Notes: generated by a model not told the origin, from the letters alone. DNA of 64,000 nucleotides from Adiantum capillus-veneris (GCA_014529385.2 CM043945.1:146718241-146782240), one strand, 5' to 3'. Counted from the stretch's first letter, positions 22,896-35,772 are shown. Numbers and translations: made by a program.

Positions 22896-24325
22896 CAAAA
22901 AAAAACCAATCGAGGAAGCCACATTGTCACCTCAAACGAGAATCAAAAACTTATCGATGAGAACCGGAAGAAAATCATGGAAAGCCAAACGAGACAAAAT
23001 GAAAGCAAAGAGGCTTGAGAAAAAAACAACTTTAGAAACAAAATTTGGACCAGTTAAAAGAACTGCTTAAAAATGAGCAAGAAAGTAAGAAAGGCACAAA
23101 GGGAGCGAAAGAGTACAAGTCTGACTCAGGTGGTTCACTTTTGGTGGAGAAAGTAAACAAGCACTTAGATGCAATCTTGCAAGCATATGCTACAAGGCTC
23201 AATAACAACCAAATTGTGGATCAAAGATTGTTGACCTGTCCGCATCCACATGATGAAACTAGGAGAATAGAAGTATACAAAAGACTTGTAGAAATTGCTC
23301 AATCCCTGATGGAGCCTAGAGTTCCAAAAACTCCTAGGCTGGTAGCGTAGGACTTGAGAAAGAAAAAACGGGAAAACAAGGGGAAATCAACACAGGTGAC
23401 AATAAAAAAATTAAAGGATTGTGTGACCGATGCAAAAAAGATCAGTTACTCGTGAATTGCACTCGAATTCTAGATAATAAAATAAAATCTATGGAAATAG
23501 ACAAAGAGGAGCCACTTACTAGTGGAATTATCACAAACACGATAGACGAGGATAGATATCTAGAGATGCAACCAATTCTATAGAAGTAGAAGAACCATGA
23601 CCGCAATCCTTATGGGAATTGATCATAAATAAAAAAGATGGTAGTGTTACCTTACAGTCAACACCTATCCCTGAAATAAACATAGATCACAAATTTTTCT
23701 TAGGGGACATACGAACTCTACATGGGGATGTAGAGTATGAAGCATCTAAAGAGAGAATACCATACTCTCTACCGACTTTTCCGTATTTCATAGGATAACT
23801 CAAAAAAAAAATCGAGGTTAGAGTGGTACTTTCTTGGTGGAAAGACACACCAAAAATGATGGATACCAAGAGCGTGCACAAATTCATTTTTATTCCTATA
23901 CTATGTATGCTTTCTCTCTCAAAGTTGCTGAGAATTAGACCGCATCTATGGGCCAAATGGGCAAACACCTAAAAAAGATGGGGTTGAAAATCCCTTCAGA
24001 CAACCAGCTCGTAGATGAAAACATGGATGAAACTTTGCCTAAGAAACCACAGACAAAATAGATACCAGTGAATAAGGTGGGTGACTATTGCAAAGGAGAA
24101 GAAGGAAATATCACCTTACCACTTGAGTACAAGGGAGTAATAACTATAGTCATACTTGATAGTGGGGCTGAAATAGCCATTGCTACAAAAGGAATCTCAA
24201 AGAAATGGGGAAGACCAACTCTCAAAACATCACCCATGAAACTCCAATTAGCCAACGGATACGTAAAGAGACCCTTAGGGATGCTAGAACAAGTTATTGT
24301 ATCCTCTTGCGGGATAGAATATTAA
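22896..24325 (+). pseudogene. Element B: gag end and protease
   Basis: Element B resumes after the right CTGC copy of element E. The stretch 23045-23350 has LLVEKVNKHLDAILQAYATRL, matching element A at 5787-6347. The retropepsin region at 24068-24325 has NKVGDYCKGEEGN, then ILDSGAEIAIATK with an intact DSG active site, then LQLANGYVKRPLG. Several stops separate the pieces, so no protein is made from one frame. Confidence 0.75.
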
Positions 24326-25970
24326 CATATCTTTGTGGTAGTAGATTTTGGAAAAGACAACAACTTTGAAGCTATTTTGGGATGGCCATTCATGGGTCAA
24401 CTCAAAATGGTTCAAGATTAGGGCTATGATCATCTCTATTTGAGGCATAAGGGTGTCACAATCAAGTTTAGCACCAAGGATCATAGTTACAAGGATGTAA
24501 ACCGAACTCTAACAAAAGACTTTTTGTCACTATGGATGACGGAAGACAGCTGCGTGCTTGGCTAGTGAAGGATGCTCACATTTGAATGTGCGGAGCATCT
24601 GAGTGCGGAATTCTTAGAGAGGAAGATTGCATCCTAGAGCATTCAATTTAAGGTCAAGCTTACATTAATGAGCCATTTGTAGAGGATTTATTTGAACTCT
24701 TTGGATGGGATTAAATATTGATGACTCTTGATGTTTTCCTAAATGAGGTTACCAACCCCACATTTTACGACAGAGATGGATATGATACAAGACCCTTTCT
24801 AATGGTTTTGGTGGTCCAAAAAATTGAAAACCTCTTTGAAGCTACTGAAACAAAATTGGTAAGAAATTGCAAACAATTAGTGGGACAAAGTTTCTATACA
24901 GGATCCTCCACATGATGCTGAAGACAAACTTTTAAGTGGCTATGACATTTATTTACGATAATGGTGTCGAAGGAAGCTAATGAGGTTTGTCAGTGTCAAA
25001 GCAAAAAAGGTGAGATAGATGGCTACATCGTGGATCATGGTGCCAAAATGCAAAAAGGAATAAAAAAACCATGACAATTTGTCATCATTGACATACTTGA
25101 AGAATCAACAAAAGTTGTTTTAAAGAAGCCAACTCCAAAAAAAGTGCAAATGAAAGCTGATGAAGGAAAAGTGTTTTCAAGTTTGGAATCAAATGTCTAA
25201 CAAACACAACATCAGAGAAAGAACAAGGATAAGGAAGAAGATCAATTGTCTCCTATGATGATAAAATTCAGCATATGTGGAGAAATAGGCCTTAAAATCA
25301 CATGTTCAGTTGTAATGATAGATACAAAAGCAACAAAGAATCTAATGTCTTATGGAACATGGATCATGGAGAAATCCGCCAATCACCAAGCTAGAGGAAA
25401 TAGTGTACACAAGTTCTAAAATTCCAACTCCTAGCTTTGGAGTGGCAAAATCTGTACTCAAGTTTAGTATTAAGGAGTTTAAGGATACATTCTACACAAT
25501 CAACTCCCATCACATCAAGGAGAGTCTAGTCCTAACAAAAAGCTAGAAAGACATCTTCTTTCAACCACAAGGAAAATCTTCAACAAAAACTCTACCAAAA
25601 GTCATAGGAGCACCTAAAGCCCATGTAAAAAAGGAGCAACGAACCATGGCAAAGAAAGGTAAAGATAAAGAAAAAATTGAAGTAAGTCAACCTCACAAGA
25701 TTCCTTTACCTTCAGCAAGCATTCACCCAACTTCCAATGTAGCCTCTACATCAAGAGCCACACCATCGACAATGCAATGGAGACCAGAGCAACAAGTCTA
25801 TCAACCAAAGTTTGTAGCACAAAAAAGCATGCAGAAGAAGCCAAAGAGAATCAACCAAGTGTTGGTATCCACAAAGCACATCAAAGTCAACAACCCAGTT
25901 TGGGTACATGGAGCACAAGTTCAACCTCAACAACAAAAAGTTGCTAGTCCTCACACATACACAACATAAC
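24326..25970 (+). pseudogene. Element B: degenerate region after protease, no RT found
   Basis: The early part (24718-24915) still matches the element A linker (FYDRDGYD). Beyond about 24960 no reverse transcriptase motif is visible. A Lys-rich stretch follows, with a possible second aspartic-protease-like block MIDTKATKNLMS at about 25317-25352, whose central residue is Lys instead of Gly. An open frame then runs at 25646-25969 (Pro/Gln/Lys-rich, no domain). B may be a deleted or recombined copy. Confidence 0.5.
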
Positions 25971-28953
25971 ATAAAAATTTCTTTTTCATGTGTCTAATAG
26001 AATTTGTGCTACTCTTTTTAGACACTTTTTTTCCTTCATTGTCTCATTTTTTAGCACTTTTTTATTGATTCCCTTATGAGATGTTTGTGGAAAATGGACT
26101 AAGGGACTAAAGTTTAATATTCACAAAGCAAAGTGTTAAAACTTTAATATGCCTAGCTTTTGAAAATGAAAGAACCATATCTTAGAAGAAGATTCACTTA
26201 ATCCAAGCATGCAAAGAGTGTAAAGATAAGCAAAAGAGCAATGTCATGGAAGGATTTCACCTATTCATGCTTTTTAAGCATCCTTGAGCAAAGCATGTAT
26301 CCACTTTGGTAGAGGCCCTTGATTCCTTTTATTTACAAATCAAGCTTCTTGAAGCTAAGCGTTAACAAACACAAGCTCCAAAAGCCACTTATTGAAAGCC
26401 AATAAAATCACACAAAAAAGCGTTATTGAAAAACCCATAGCTAGGGTCTCAAATACCCAAATATACCAAAGGCAAAAAAACCTAGGGAAAAAAGTGCCTT
26501 TGGTTATGCACATGATGCTCTTTAGTAGCATATGTATGAATACACATAAAAAATGAGAGATATAATGCTCCTATAAAAGCACATTTTGCAATGTTAAAAC
26601 CTCTTATGCATGATCAAAGTTGATAAATTACTAGCTCAATGGAAATATGGAATTTGAAACAAGCCAAGAGCTAGAAATAATACAATTTTGAATTGAATTC
26701 AAGTGTCTCTTCAAAGAAAAATTTTACATTTCTAAAGCTCTCCAAAAAAATTGGCTAACAACTAGCTCACATGAAATTTTACAATTTAAGATAAATCTAT
26801 GAGCTAGAGATGACTGCAACTTGTTTGTAATGAAAGTGAACGGATCTAAATAGCCAAGTTTTGCAATATATTGCAATGCCACCTCCCCTTGGATGAATGG
26901 AAGCTCTTGCTTTCCCACAATCTTTCAAAAAGTGACTCAATCATTAGTTATCTTAAGCATTCATCATTCAAAACAAGCACCAAAAATATCATGATCCATC
27001 ATAAAATCAAAATGATATTTTATGGCCACTCAAAGCTCAGTTTTCTACTACTCTCCCATGGTCATTTGAAGAAGATCAATTTTAGTGCTACAAATAAATT
27101 TTGCAATCAAATCAAGCAATAAAATGTAACAAACAATGCCAAGTTCAAGCATAAACTCCCAACCACGCATCAAACCATGTAGCTTTCATGCCTAAAGCAT
27201 GGGGGCATTCAGATCCCCAATGTGATGAGAAAGCAGGGAGTTGCATCAAGATGACGCTCACAATCTCTCTTTCATTCTCTCACATAGTTGATGGCAGGTT
27301 AAAGCTATGATTATGATAAAGTTCTCTTTACAAAATGACCTAGGTACCTTATATATTAATGCTACCATATGTTAAACCTAAAATAGAGTTGAAGGGGTAA
27401 AATTTCTTTGTATTTACAATTTGGAAGTGCCATTTCACCCCGGCTTCTGCAACTATAATAGCTACTCATTACAAATGATGTTTATAACTATAATCTGCAA
27501 CATTTCATAACTCTCAAAAAATAATATTTTGTTGAGTTATGCCATATTGTTGACCCATGGGTCAATACTCCACCACCAAATCCAAAGATTTTTGGGCAGA
27601 TGACTTCTCACAATAGCATGTGCAAGCTGGTGTGTTTTTACAACATGGATTCTGATCCATGTATCCTACAATGCGAGAAGGATGCAAAACTTGGGACCAT
27701 AGTTGGGCATCAACTATAGGAGATATCACCCTAAAAATTTGAATAAAAATGGATATAGATTCACCCCAAAACCTTGGCAAATCCAAGAATCAGTTTGCAA
27801 ATGGTCATTTTGACCTAGGGGATGAAAAATGGTCCAAACCCAAAAACTTTATGACCAATAGCTCACGAATCAAAAACCTTCCCACCAAGATTGGTCAAAA
27901 TTGGCCACGCCCTTTATGTACCTCAAGAGCAGTTTTGTCAAAAATTGAACAAATAGTGTTTGCAAAGTTTAGTTATGGAAGGATGTGGCAAGTTCTCAAG
28001 GTTTATGCAATAAATGGTTAAAATTGTAGTGTTGAGCAGTTTTAGAGTGCCAATATTAATGTCAAAGTGTTTTGCAAAGCTAGTGAAAGGAAAAGTTTGG
28101 TATGCTTAAGTATGTCACAATCCAATGCAAAAGTGCTCGTCAAAGGGGCAAAATTTTCTAGAAGGGCTAGAGTGGTCAAATATATCCCAAACGCTCTGAA
28201 ATCAAATAGACAACTACTCATGGGAGTAAATTTCACCTTCCAATCATCAAAACTTCAAAAGTAAAATCAGTCGAGCCACAGGGATCAATCAAAGTTGACA
28301 TCAAAAATCTAATATGGTAGAGTTGGACCAAAATGGGTCATATAGTGAGAAGTTGGTTAAACCTAGGAAAATATATCCAAATTTGAAAATATTTCACCAG
28401 TGTGCTATGATAGGCTATACGGACATGCTTGCCAAATTTTACCACAAAATATGATGAGACATGAATTGTGATCCATGTACCTTTTTACTTTTCTAGGCCA
28501 AAACCTAACCACTAGCTCCTAATTAACTACTAGATAAATCATAGCTTTATAGTATTATGTCATTTGGAGATCAATCCCCTAGCAAAAAGACCAAAATCCT
28601 CAAAGTCTACAAAACAATTTCAAAAATTGGCATAAATCTCAAATCAATGATCCAATCACAGAAATTTTAAACCATAGTATCACCATAATATGCTCTGTTA
28701 GATGGGGCAATTAGAATTCTCAAATGCTTTCCAACATGGATTGTGATCCATGTACCTCAGACCAAGAATTGACCTGCAACCACCTCACCTAGTGCCCATA
28801 CTTGTCCTAGTTGAATCGGTGAAATTTGGAGTTTTTTTTAATCGAGTTATGCACATTTTCATTTTATGGTCAAGTTTGCATATCTTTTGCTTTTTTCTAA
28901 ACTTTTAAACCATTTCTAGAGATAAAAATTCGATTTTTTGGTAGTAGAATGCC
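25971..28953. other. No gene recognised; non-coding, repeat-derived
   Basis: About 3 kb of AT-rich sequence with stops in all frames and no domain I recognise. It holds three copies of a near-palindrome CATGGATTGTGATCCATG (27644-27661, 28460-28477, 28735-28752). It probably contains the 3' non-coding part or LTR of element B and the left flank of element D, but I could not place a boundary. Confidence 0.5.
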
Positions 28954-29625
28954 TTGACACCAGCTCATATTGCCGTGGGGGAAGAGAGAGAACTGGGATT
29001 TTTATAGAAAAAACCTGCAATATTTCTCTATTGCGCAATAGCTTCCATGGTTGCCCAATCTATGTGTGCTGCAGTCCCACCTCTTTGCAATCTTGTATCT
29101 GAGCTTGTGAGGCAGTGAATTAGGGTTTTCCCTTATCAAAATGGTGTCTCGGCTTCACTTTAGAAGCTCATAAATCTCTGCAAAATTAGAAAGTTGTCAT
29201 CGTGAAGGTGGAAGCTCGAGCATTCCTTTCAACTGTTTGATGTTACGACTATGTAATTGGGGGCGAGGCTACATGATACCATGAAAGAGGTTTGGGTTTT
29301 AATTGAGAATTGTGCTTCTATGAGCATTGAGGTTTCATGGATGAAACTTTAGTGTTTTTGAATGGTCTTTTTAAGAGAAATTGAATGTGATTTGGTGATC
29401 CTCTCATCATAATCTCGACTACGAAAACAAGCAATTTCCAAGCACGATAGGAAAGAGGGTTTGTGACTTTGCTGTCACGAACGCTCTTAGATTTTGAGTC
29501 ACCCTTAGAAAGAGGGTTGGTGATTCTATACAAATGCTTTTCACAAAGTGTTTATGACTCTCATCCACGAACTCCCACAGTTAGAGGTTTTGCACCTTCC
29601 CAGCTAGACCGCACACATTCTAACA
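28954..29625 (+). mobile_element. Element D: 5' LTR (homologous part)
   Basis: Matches 57712-58386 over about 670 bp, starting at TTGACAC...CAGCTCATATT and ending CACACATTCTAACA. Many substitutions and small gaps separate the copies, so the insertion is old. The 3' copy appears to extend a further 500 bp upstream (from 57187), which this copy lacks. Either this LTR is truncated or the true LTR starts at TGACAC (28955). Confidence 0.75.
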
Positions 29626-29629
29626 TTTC

Positions 29630-29647
29630 TGGTGAACCCGACGCGAA
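29630..29647 (+). other. Element D: primer binding site
   Basis: TGGTGAACCCGACGCGAA begins four bases after the LTR end ACA. Position and TGG start support a primer site. The tRNA was not assigned. Confidence 0.55.
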
Positions 29648-29694
29648 GTTGCTGGGGTGGGAGTTTGTGAATTGATCTAGACACTTTGTTAGCC

Positions 29695-30279
29695 ATGGAT
29701 GAAAATCAAGAGATACATGGGATGCACTTGATCCGGCAATCATGCAGATGTTTCAAGAATTTTCCATGTACATGCAGCAACAACAAGCAGCAAAAAGAAG
29801 CTAGATTTCAACCACAAAAGCACTACAGTCCATTGTGAAGAGAATTGACCAATTTGATGGCAAGGACATCACAAAGTATGTACAAGATTATATGAAGTAA
29901 ATGGAGTTGAATTGAGTGTGTGAGGAAGACATGGTTCGAAGTTTTGAGCTAGTTTGTGTCCTAGAGATCAGAGACCATATTAGGGCAATTCAAAATGCTC
30001 ATGGAAGAAATTGGGAGGAATTCAAGCTTGCTCTAAAAGAAGACTAATTTATGGAGGAATTTGAGAGGGTGACCAAAAGAACTTTCTTAGATTGGGTTGC
30101 AAAGCCTAAAGAAGGGATTTTTGCTACAGAGCTTCTCAGAGAGTTTGAACGACGCTATGCTCAACTATCACAAACTGAACAAGCTTCCTTGGATAGAGAG
30201 AAGGTAGAAATTTTCCTACAAGCAGCGGGCAAAGAATTTGAAGAAAAGTTAGAGCTTCTCTTCGAAGAAAAAGATATAG
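29695..30279 (+). pseudogene. Element D: gag, first part
   Basis: Gag of element D, starting near ATG 29695 with a frame change soon after. Readable blocks are RIDQFDGKDITKYVQDYMK, then VTKRTFLDWVAKPKEG, LLREFERRYAQLS and KLELLFEEKDI. In-frame stops occur at about 29900, 29915 and 30045. Element F cuts the gene at 30280. Taking F out restores the frame exactly (EKDI joined to EQGLKTRWNDVQ). Confidence 0.75.
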
Positions 30280-30768
30280 TACTACGAATGGGAGCGTGGC
30301 CGCCCTGCGAAATACCCGAAATAACACAATAAACAACATAAAACTGGCTAATCGGCATACCTGGCACAATCACGTGGTCGCATGATCGCAAGATACACGA
30401 ACAGAAAGAGACAGAGAGAGAGAGAGATTGAGAGAGCACGTGCAAACGCACCTCCTAGAGCGGAGTGCTACGCCGGCACGGCGAGAGAGAAGAGGGGAGA
30501 GATGAGAAGAGCGATGCAGGCACTGGGTGCAATCTCCCCCCGTGCAAGAGTGACCATTTCCCTCTTGCACGTATTTCATTTATAGATTTCTTGAATGGTC
30601 AAATTGAGTACAAACTGGCCAACCGGACATAATTGGCCAAAGCTCATAAAGTGCACTTGAATAATCAAATATACATAAAATGTAACATCCTTCTGCATAA
30701 TCCATTATCTGCTGATGCTTTTGCCATTTGTCAGCTGCAATAGATAATAAAATATCATTCCTATAACA
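30280..30768 (-). mobile_element. Element F: 3' LTR (left)
   Basis: 489 bp. The right 345 bp matches the other LTR closely. It contains a minus-strand TATAAATG box (30577-30584) and, just downstream of that box, a 10-bp inverted repeat. Confidence 0.65.
30541..30571 (-). promoter_or_regulatory. Element F: hairpin next to the LTR promoter
   Basis: CGTGCAAGAG and CTCTTGCACG form a perfect 10-bp inverted repeat around an 11-base loop. It is conserved at 34884-34914 in the other LTR. On the minus strand it lies just after a TATAAATG box, so it would be at the 5' end of the transcript. Confidence 0.6.
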
Positions 30769-31080
30769 TACCTCTCCGTTGGAAAGCAACTGTCCTCAGG
30801 TGCGAAGATAAAAATCTGCAAGCAATACTTGGCAAAAACAATGATTAGAAATCTGTGTCAAATAGTAAAAAATCCATAAAACTAGACAATATTGCTTATG
30901 CTTGCCGTCATCCACATACTACCGATTCTAGTGTCCCATACCACTAGAATAAGGAGTATATGTCATATCCTGATGAATCAGGATATCATTGGTCACACTC
31001 ATCATTTAATAATCCATTGATCTCATCAATCTCAAGTCCAATTCCATAAATACTATCGCAACAGAAAATCATCATATACC

Positions 31081-31125
31081 AATTCCAAATCCAATTCCAA
31101 ATCCAATTCCAAATCCAATTCCAAA
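31081..31125. repeat. 12-bp tandem repeat in element F
   Basis: About 3.5 copies of AATTCCAAATCC. Confidence 0.9.
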
Positions 31126-31204
31126 ATATCTTTCATTTTCTATACCCGGGTAACAAAATCATACCAGTTGCAGTGGTGGCCAGCCACTACAGCATGATTT
31201 TGTG

Positions 31205-31445
31205 ATCGGTGTTGCCTCATCCGACGAGTCTACACCAATAAAATGTGCTGCCTAAATCGGCGAATCTGCACTAATGCTGCCTAAATCGACGAATCTGCAT
31301 TTGATACTGGTTTAAAAGCATGACTCTGCAATTGATCAATGTGCTGCCTAAATCGGTAGATCTGCATAAATAACTGGTGTTTCCTAAATCGGCAAATCTA
31401 CACCGGGATGAGCATTGGCACACTGCCTAAATTGGCGGATCTGTG
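31205..31445. repeat. Degenerate repeat CTGCCTAAATCGGCGAATCT in element F
   Basis: At least five copies of the core TGCCTAAATCGGCGAATCTG, plus a diverged one, occur in 240 bp at irregular spacing of about 25-60 bp. They are not part of any ORF. Confidence 0.8.
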
Positions 31446-34400
31446 TGCATATATGTGACCAATGGACTGGACAAGACATAGAAAAAACAAAACACTTACT
31501 ACCTGTGTGACACCACATTGGAGTATAGTTGAGTAGCAGAGTACTTACTATTTTTTTTGTTCACTAACTCAAAGCACCATAGCTCATATGAGTAGCCGCA
31601 TAGCTTAATGTCAAATCCTCTCAATAGAAATTCCATACAGTACAAGCACAAGCCAGAACTTTAGGGATTCGTAATTTCATATGCCATAAGAAAATGCAAA
31701 GAAGTAAAAGATCCTTTTTCTTTCAAATTTTCCAATGCTATTATCCCTATTACAAACTACTTGACTTTGTGCATAACCAAAATACATTTCCAAGCAAGTA
31801 GAGAAAGTGAGTATTATTGTAGGAGTATGATAAGGGATGTCAGTGCAGTATAGGCAGACAAGATATGTTGCGTAAGTGATGAGATCTTAAAAAATATGAT
31901 AGTCATAGATATATGTAGGAATGGATTCATTAAGGAGAATTAAAATACCATGGAAAACAACGATAAATTACTTACCTGGAGGTGGTTTGAAGAAATGAAT
32001 AGTATCCAAATTGTCAAAAGCTAAACAATTTCTTGAAACAAAGGTCAGCAACAAAATTCATCATTTTAGTAATGTTATGCAAGTTAGAACAAACCAAAGT
32101 ACAGATGCCATAAAGTTCAAGTTGTGCAAATGGGTGTCGGAGACCGGTGAGGTGGATTGCATATGTGAGTAAGTTTTTAAACCATTGTTGTTACAAGAAA
32201 ATTAGAAGCTAGTAAAATTTCACGAGTGTTATTGAAACTAGCTAAAATAGCAAAACATCGGCTAGATTCCATGATTTCCTTCATGTAGATCGGTAAAGTT
32301 TTACAAGTTTTAGTGTGAATATCTGAAAAATCTCTGAATTTTGACCTAAAAACAAAAGAGCTTTAGGTGTGCATTTATTGTCTTTAGTTAGGAAATTTGC
32401 TTTTGGCAAGCCCTAACTCCATCAACAAACATTGCTATGAGTACTTTGATCTAAAGATAATTTCTCGTTAAAAATTTTGTAGGAACTACTTTCGATGGTC
32501 ATCTTTGAATGGACACAAGAAACACTAAAATACCAAGAGACATAGCAACGGTTATCACCACCTTAAATATAGACACACAAATCTCACACCATGTAGCTAC
32601 GAGTATTAACTTCAAGCTATGAAAGACCATATAGAACACTTACAGTATGTGTGTGTGTGTGTGTTTATGTGAGTGTGTATGAGTATATCATCAAAATTGA
32701 CAAGTGAGTGTGTGTGGAAGGCAAGAGGTCATCGACGTGCGAGGTTAGGGACAATAGAATGCAAAGGTAGGGTCCGCACTGTGGTTGAGGGGGGAAGAGA
32801 GAGAGAAAATGAACTGAAATGTTATATCAAGCGTCTTCAAAAATGCTAAAATTAAAACCAATGCCGGGGTACAAAAATAAGATGAAGTAAAGTAAAAGAT
32901 TGAAGACTTAAACCAAAAGCCTAAAAGCGTGAGTAAAATCAGCATCATCATCGTCAATGCTCGAGGATACCTGGCAAAGGGCATTATCGTTCGATCTTGA
33001 CTAGTACAAGTGGAAAGACCGACATAACCACTACGACTGTAATCCTAGCAGAAGCAGCGTGAGATTTCACCCACCACCTTTGACAATAAAATAAATAAAT
33101 AAATAAAATAAAGCGAACATGAGTAGGGAAAGAAGGATTCTGGAATTCTTTCAGCTCCAAATGATTACATAGAATCTACATGCAGTGGCTCTCCTACTGG
33201 CTCCAAATAATTCTAATAAAATTCAATAATGTGTCAGATTTTGTCTAAAACACCTCCCCTAAAGTAGTGCCCTCTGAATAGGTTGAAAACAACCCTTGCA
33301 CTTGACTAGGGACAAATATTTTTATGCTTTCAATCCCATCTTCACGCGTTGACTCGTTGTTCGCGTTTCTAGTCACAAGCGCCTGATTTAATACATCCTT
33401 GGATAGCGCCCGATGCCAACCATCCCCAGACATTGATGTTCATTTTAGCCTGTATTTTACTTAATTTGATTGTGTCCCGAGGCATTGTATTAGATCCCCC
33501 AAGATTGTATCACTAATGTGATCTCTTAGGACATTTTGGCCTTGTGAAGACAATTAACATAACGTGTTTTTTTTTGTTGTTGTTGGCGTGTGTGTGTTGG
33601 GCTCAAAATAGAGGTGGTCTTGACTGACCGATGGAGAGAAACCAGTTAGTGTGTGCCAGAGAGGAATGAGGCGTGTCAAAAGGTTGACGGTTGAAAAGCT
33701 GGGGCCGAAGTGCTGCTGGGGTTCATGTCCGGTAAGTTGCATGCACAAACCATTGGTGCATGCCAGACGCTAGTTGCCATCCCATGCTCGTGCTTGGACG
33801 GAGACCTGTGTATCCGCTCGCAAAGCCAAGGCCTAGGTGAGGCGGGGGTTGAGGGGAGAAGAGCCGGATGCTAACTAGCCAGGGGCTTTGCGATACTTTG
33901 CCGCCCTCAGGGGCTGAGAGCTCCAACATCACACCTGCTTGCCCGATTTCGAAGATGCAAGCCTCAAACGAGGCGCAGAGCACCATGATCTTGTTTTCAG
34001 AGATGAAAAAATCGTGAGAGATAGCATATAATATCCAGCTCTGGCTGGGGCTCATCGTATACAATCTCAGTATGTGTTCCCGATTGCTTTGACGTCAATT
34101 AGCTGACCACCCTATGAACTTGCAGCAGAGTGAGAGAGAGTGAAGTGGCCGAAAGCTGTGGCGGGAGAGAAATTTAGAGCCGCTGTGTGGTGGAAGTGCG
34201 CTACATGGCTCAAGTTGAGCGTGTGTTTTGGAAGACACTACGCATGGCGGTTGTGGAGAACTGCATGGAGGTTGGCGGTTGAGAGCGATACGGGTTGAGT
34301 GGCTGGCAAACGAGAATCCAGAGGACTAGAGAGAGAGAGAGAGACACAAACGAGGGAGAGGGTGATCAGTGAGTTTCTGGTTGATTTTTTTTTAAAAAAA

Positions 34401-34599
34401 AAATGAGAGGATGACAGTCTACGCCATGACATGTGTGTGTGTGTTGTTAGTTGGCAAAAGCTCCATGGCGGCTGGTGGGAGAGAAAGCTCGAGTGTAGTT
34501 CTGAATGGTTGAGAGGGAGAGTGTTTGAATGGCAAGCATTGCAAATTGCAAAGGAGTGGGCCGCTCACCACGGTGGGTTGCGCCACACAAAATAGGGTG

Positions 34600-35111
34600 T
34601 TGCATGGTAGCATGATCTTTAGAGAGAGTTGATTGGTAGAAAAAAAAAGAGATAGAGGGTGTTTGCCGAGCGAAGAGAGAGAGACAGAGAGAGAATAAGG
34701 AAGTCGGCTGGCTATGCACCATAGCATATGAGAGAGAGAGAGAGAGAGAGAGAATGAGGGAGTCGGCTGACTGTGAGAGCACGTGCAGACACACCTCCTA
34801 CAGAGGAGTGCTATGCCGGCACGGCGAGAGAAAAGAGGGGAGAGATGAGAAGAGCGACGCAGGCACTGGGTGCAATCTCCCCCCGTGCAAGAGTGACCAT
34901 TTCCCTCTTGCACGTATTTCATTTATAGATTTCTTGAATGGTCAAATTGAGTACAAACTGGCCAGCCGGACATAATTGGCCAAAGCTCATAAAGTGCACT
35001 TGAATAATCAAATATACATAAAATGTAACATCCTTCTGCATAATCCATTATCTGCTGATGCTTTTGCCATCTGTCAGCTGCAATAGATAATAAAATATCA
35101 TTCCTATAACA
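34600..35111 (-). mobile_element. Element F: 5' LTR (right)
   Basis: Matches the left LTR from about 34768 to 35111. Its inner edge is unclear because homology fades in a GA microsatellite at about 34730-34753. 34600 is only an estimate from the length of the other LTR. Confidence 0.5.
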
Positions 35112-35772
35112 TATAGAGCAAGGTTTGAAGACAAGGTGGAATGATGTACAAGATGCAGTCTCCCTGTTGGCAAAAAGACAACGTAGAAGAGACAAGATGG
35201 TGGTGAACAATGTTGCTCCAGTTTCTTCTATTACTGAGAAGCATCCAAAACCTGCTATTGTAGCTTCTAAGGATGATGGGTCTATGCTTGAAGAACTTGT
35301 GAAGGGCATACGCGAGCTGAAATTAAAGTTAGCAAGGTTTGAATGAAAGGGGCAAACATTTGGACAGTCATGAAGTCAAAGACCTCAAAATAGAGAGGGA
35401 TTTGTAAATAGGTGCATCTGGTGTGATAGCCCAGACCATCCAAGAAGGGACTCTGAAAGCTTCAAAGATGCCTTGGATAAAGATCTTGTTTTATTGAAAG
35501 AAGGGAAGATACAAATTAGTGAAACAGGGAAGCCCTTGGCGACCAACTTTGGCAAAGGAGGGATGAAAAAGCTAGTTGAGGATATGGAAAATAGTCATGT
35601 TATCTCAATGGTTAAAGTAGCAGCATTTGTCTTAAAGGCTGGTCAAGTCATGCTCAAAGGGTCAAAATGTATTGAAGATACAAGTGACAATGGTGAAGAT
35701 GTCTGGCCATCTGTGATGGAGTTAGCTATAAAGGGAAAGTTGAGTAAAGAAGTCTTACATGACGTAGGAGAT
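35112..35772 (+). pseudogene. Element D: gag, second part
   Basis: Resumes after the right TATAG copy with EQGLKTRWNDVQDAVSLLAK, then LEELVKGIRELKLKLARFE, a stop, and a degenerate knuckle CIWCDSPDHPRRDS (last Cys replaced by Ser), then FKDALDKDLVLLKEGKIQI. The frame runs to KEVLHDVGD at the element C junction and continues at about 52457 with CIHLETAWNEPIDAL. Confidence 0.75.

Larger units (their letters stand above)
30280..35111 (-). mobile_element. Element F: non-coding LTR-type element (LARD-like)
   Basis: A 4832-bp insertion in element D gag, flanked by the 5-bp duplication TATAG (30275-30279 and 35112-35116). Both ends carry a shared block (about 30423-30768 and 34768-35111) ending CCTATAACA; on the minus strand it begins TGTTATAGG, a start common in LTRs. 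The interior has no gag or pol, only simple repeats and short meaningless frames. This fits a large non-autonomous LTR element. The left end (TACTACGAATGG) does not give the expected TG on the plus strand, and the left 140 bp has no clear counterpart in the right copy, so one LTR has been altered. Confidence 0.7.

Noticed and set aside
32648-32663. GT run as a regulatory element
   Set aside because: Short microsatellite in a non-coding transposon; no evidence for function.
33723-34064. 113-codon frame in element F as a real gene
   Set aside because: No family recognised, no clear splice structure, and it sits inside a transposon; kept only as a low-interest finding.
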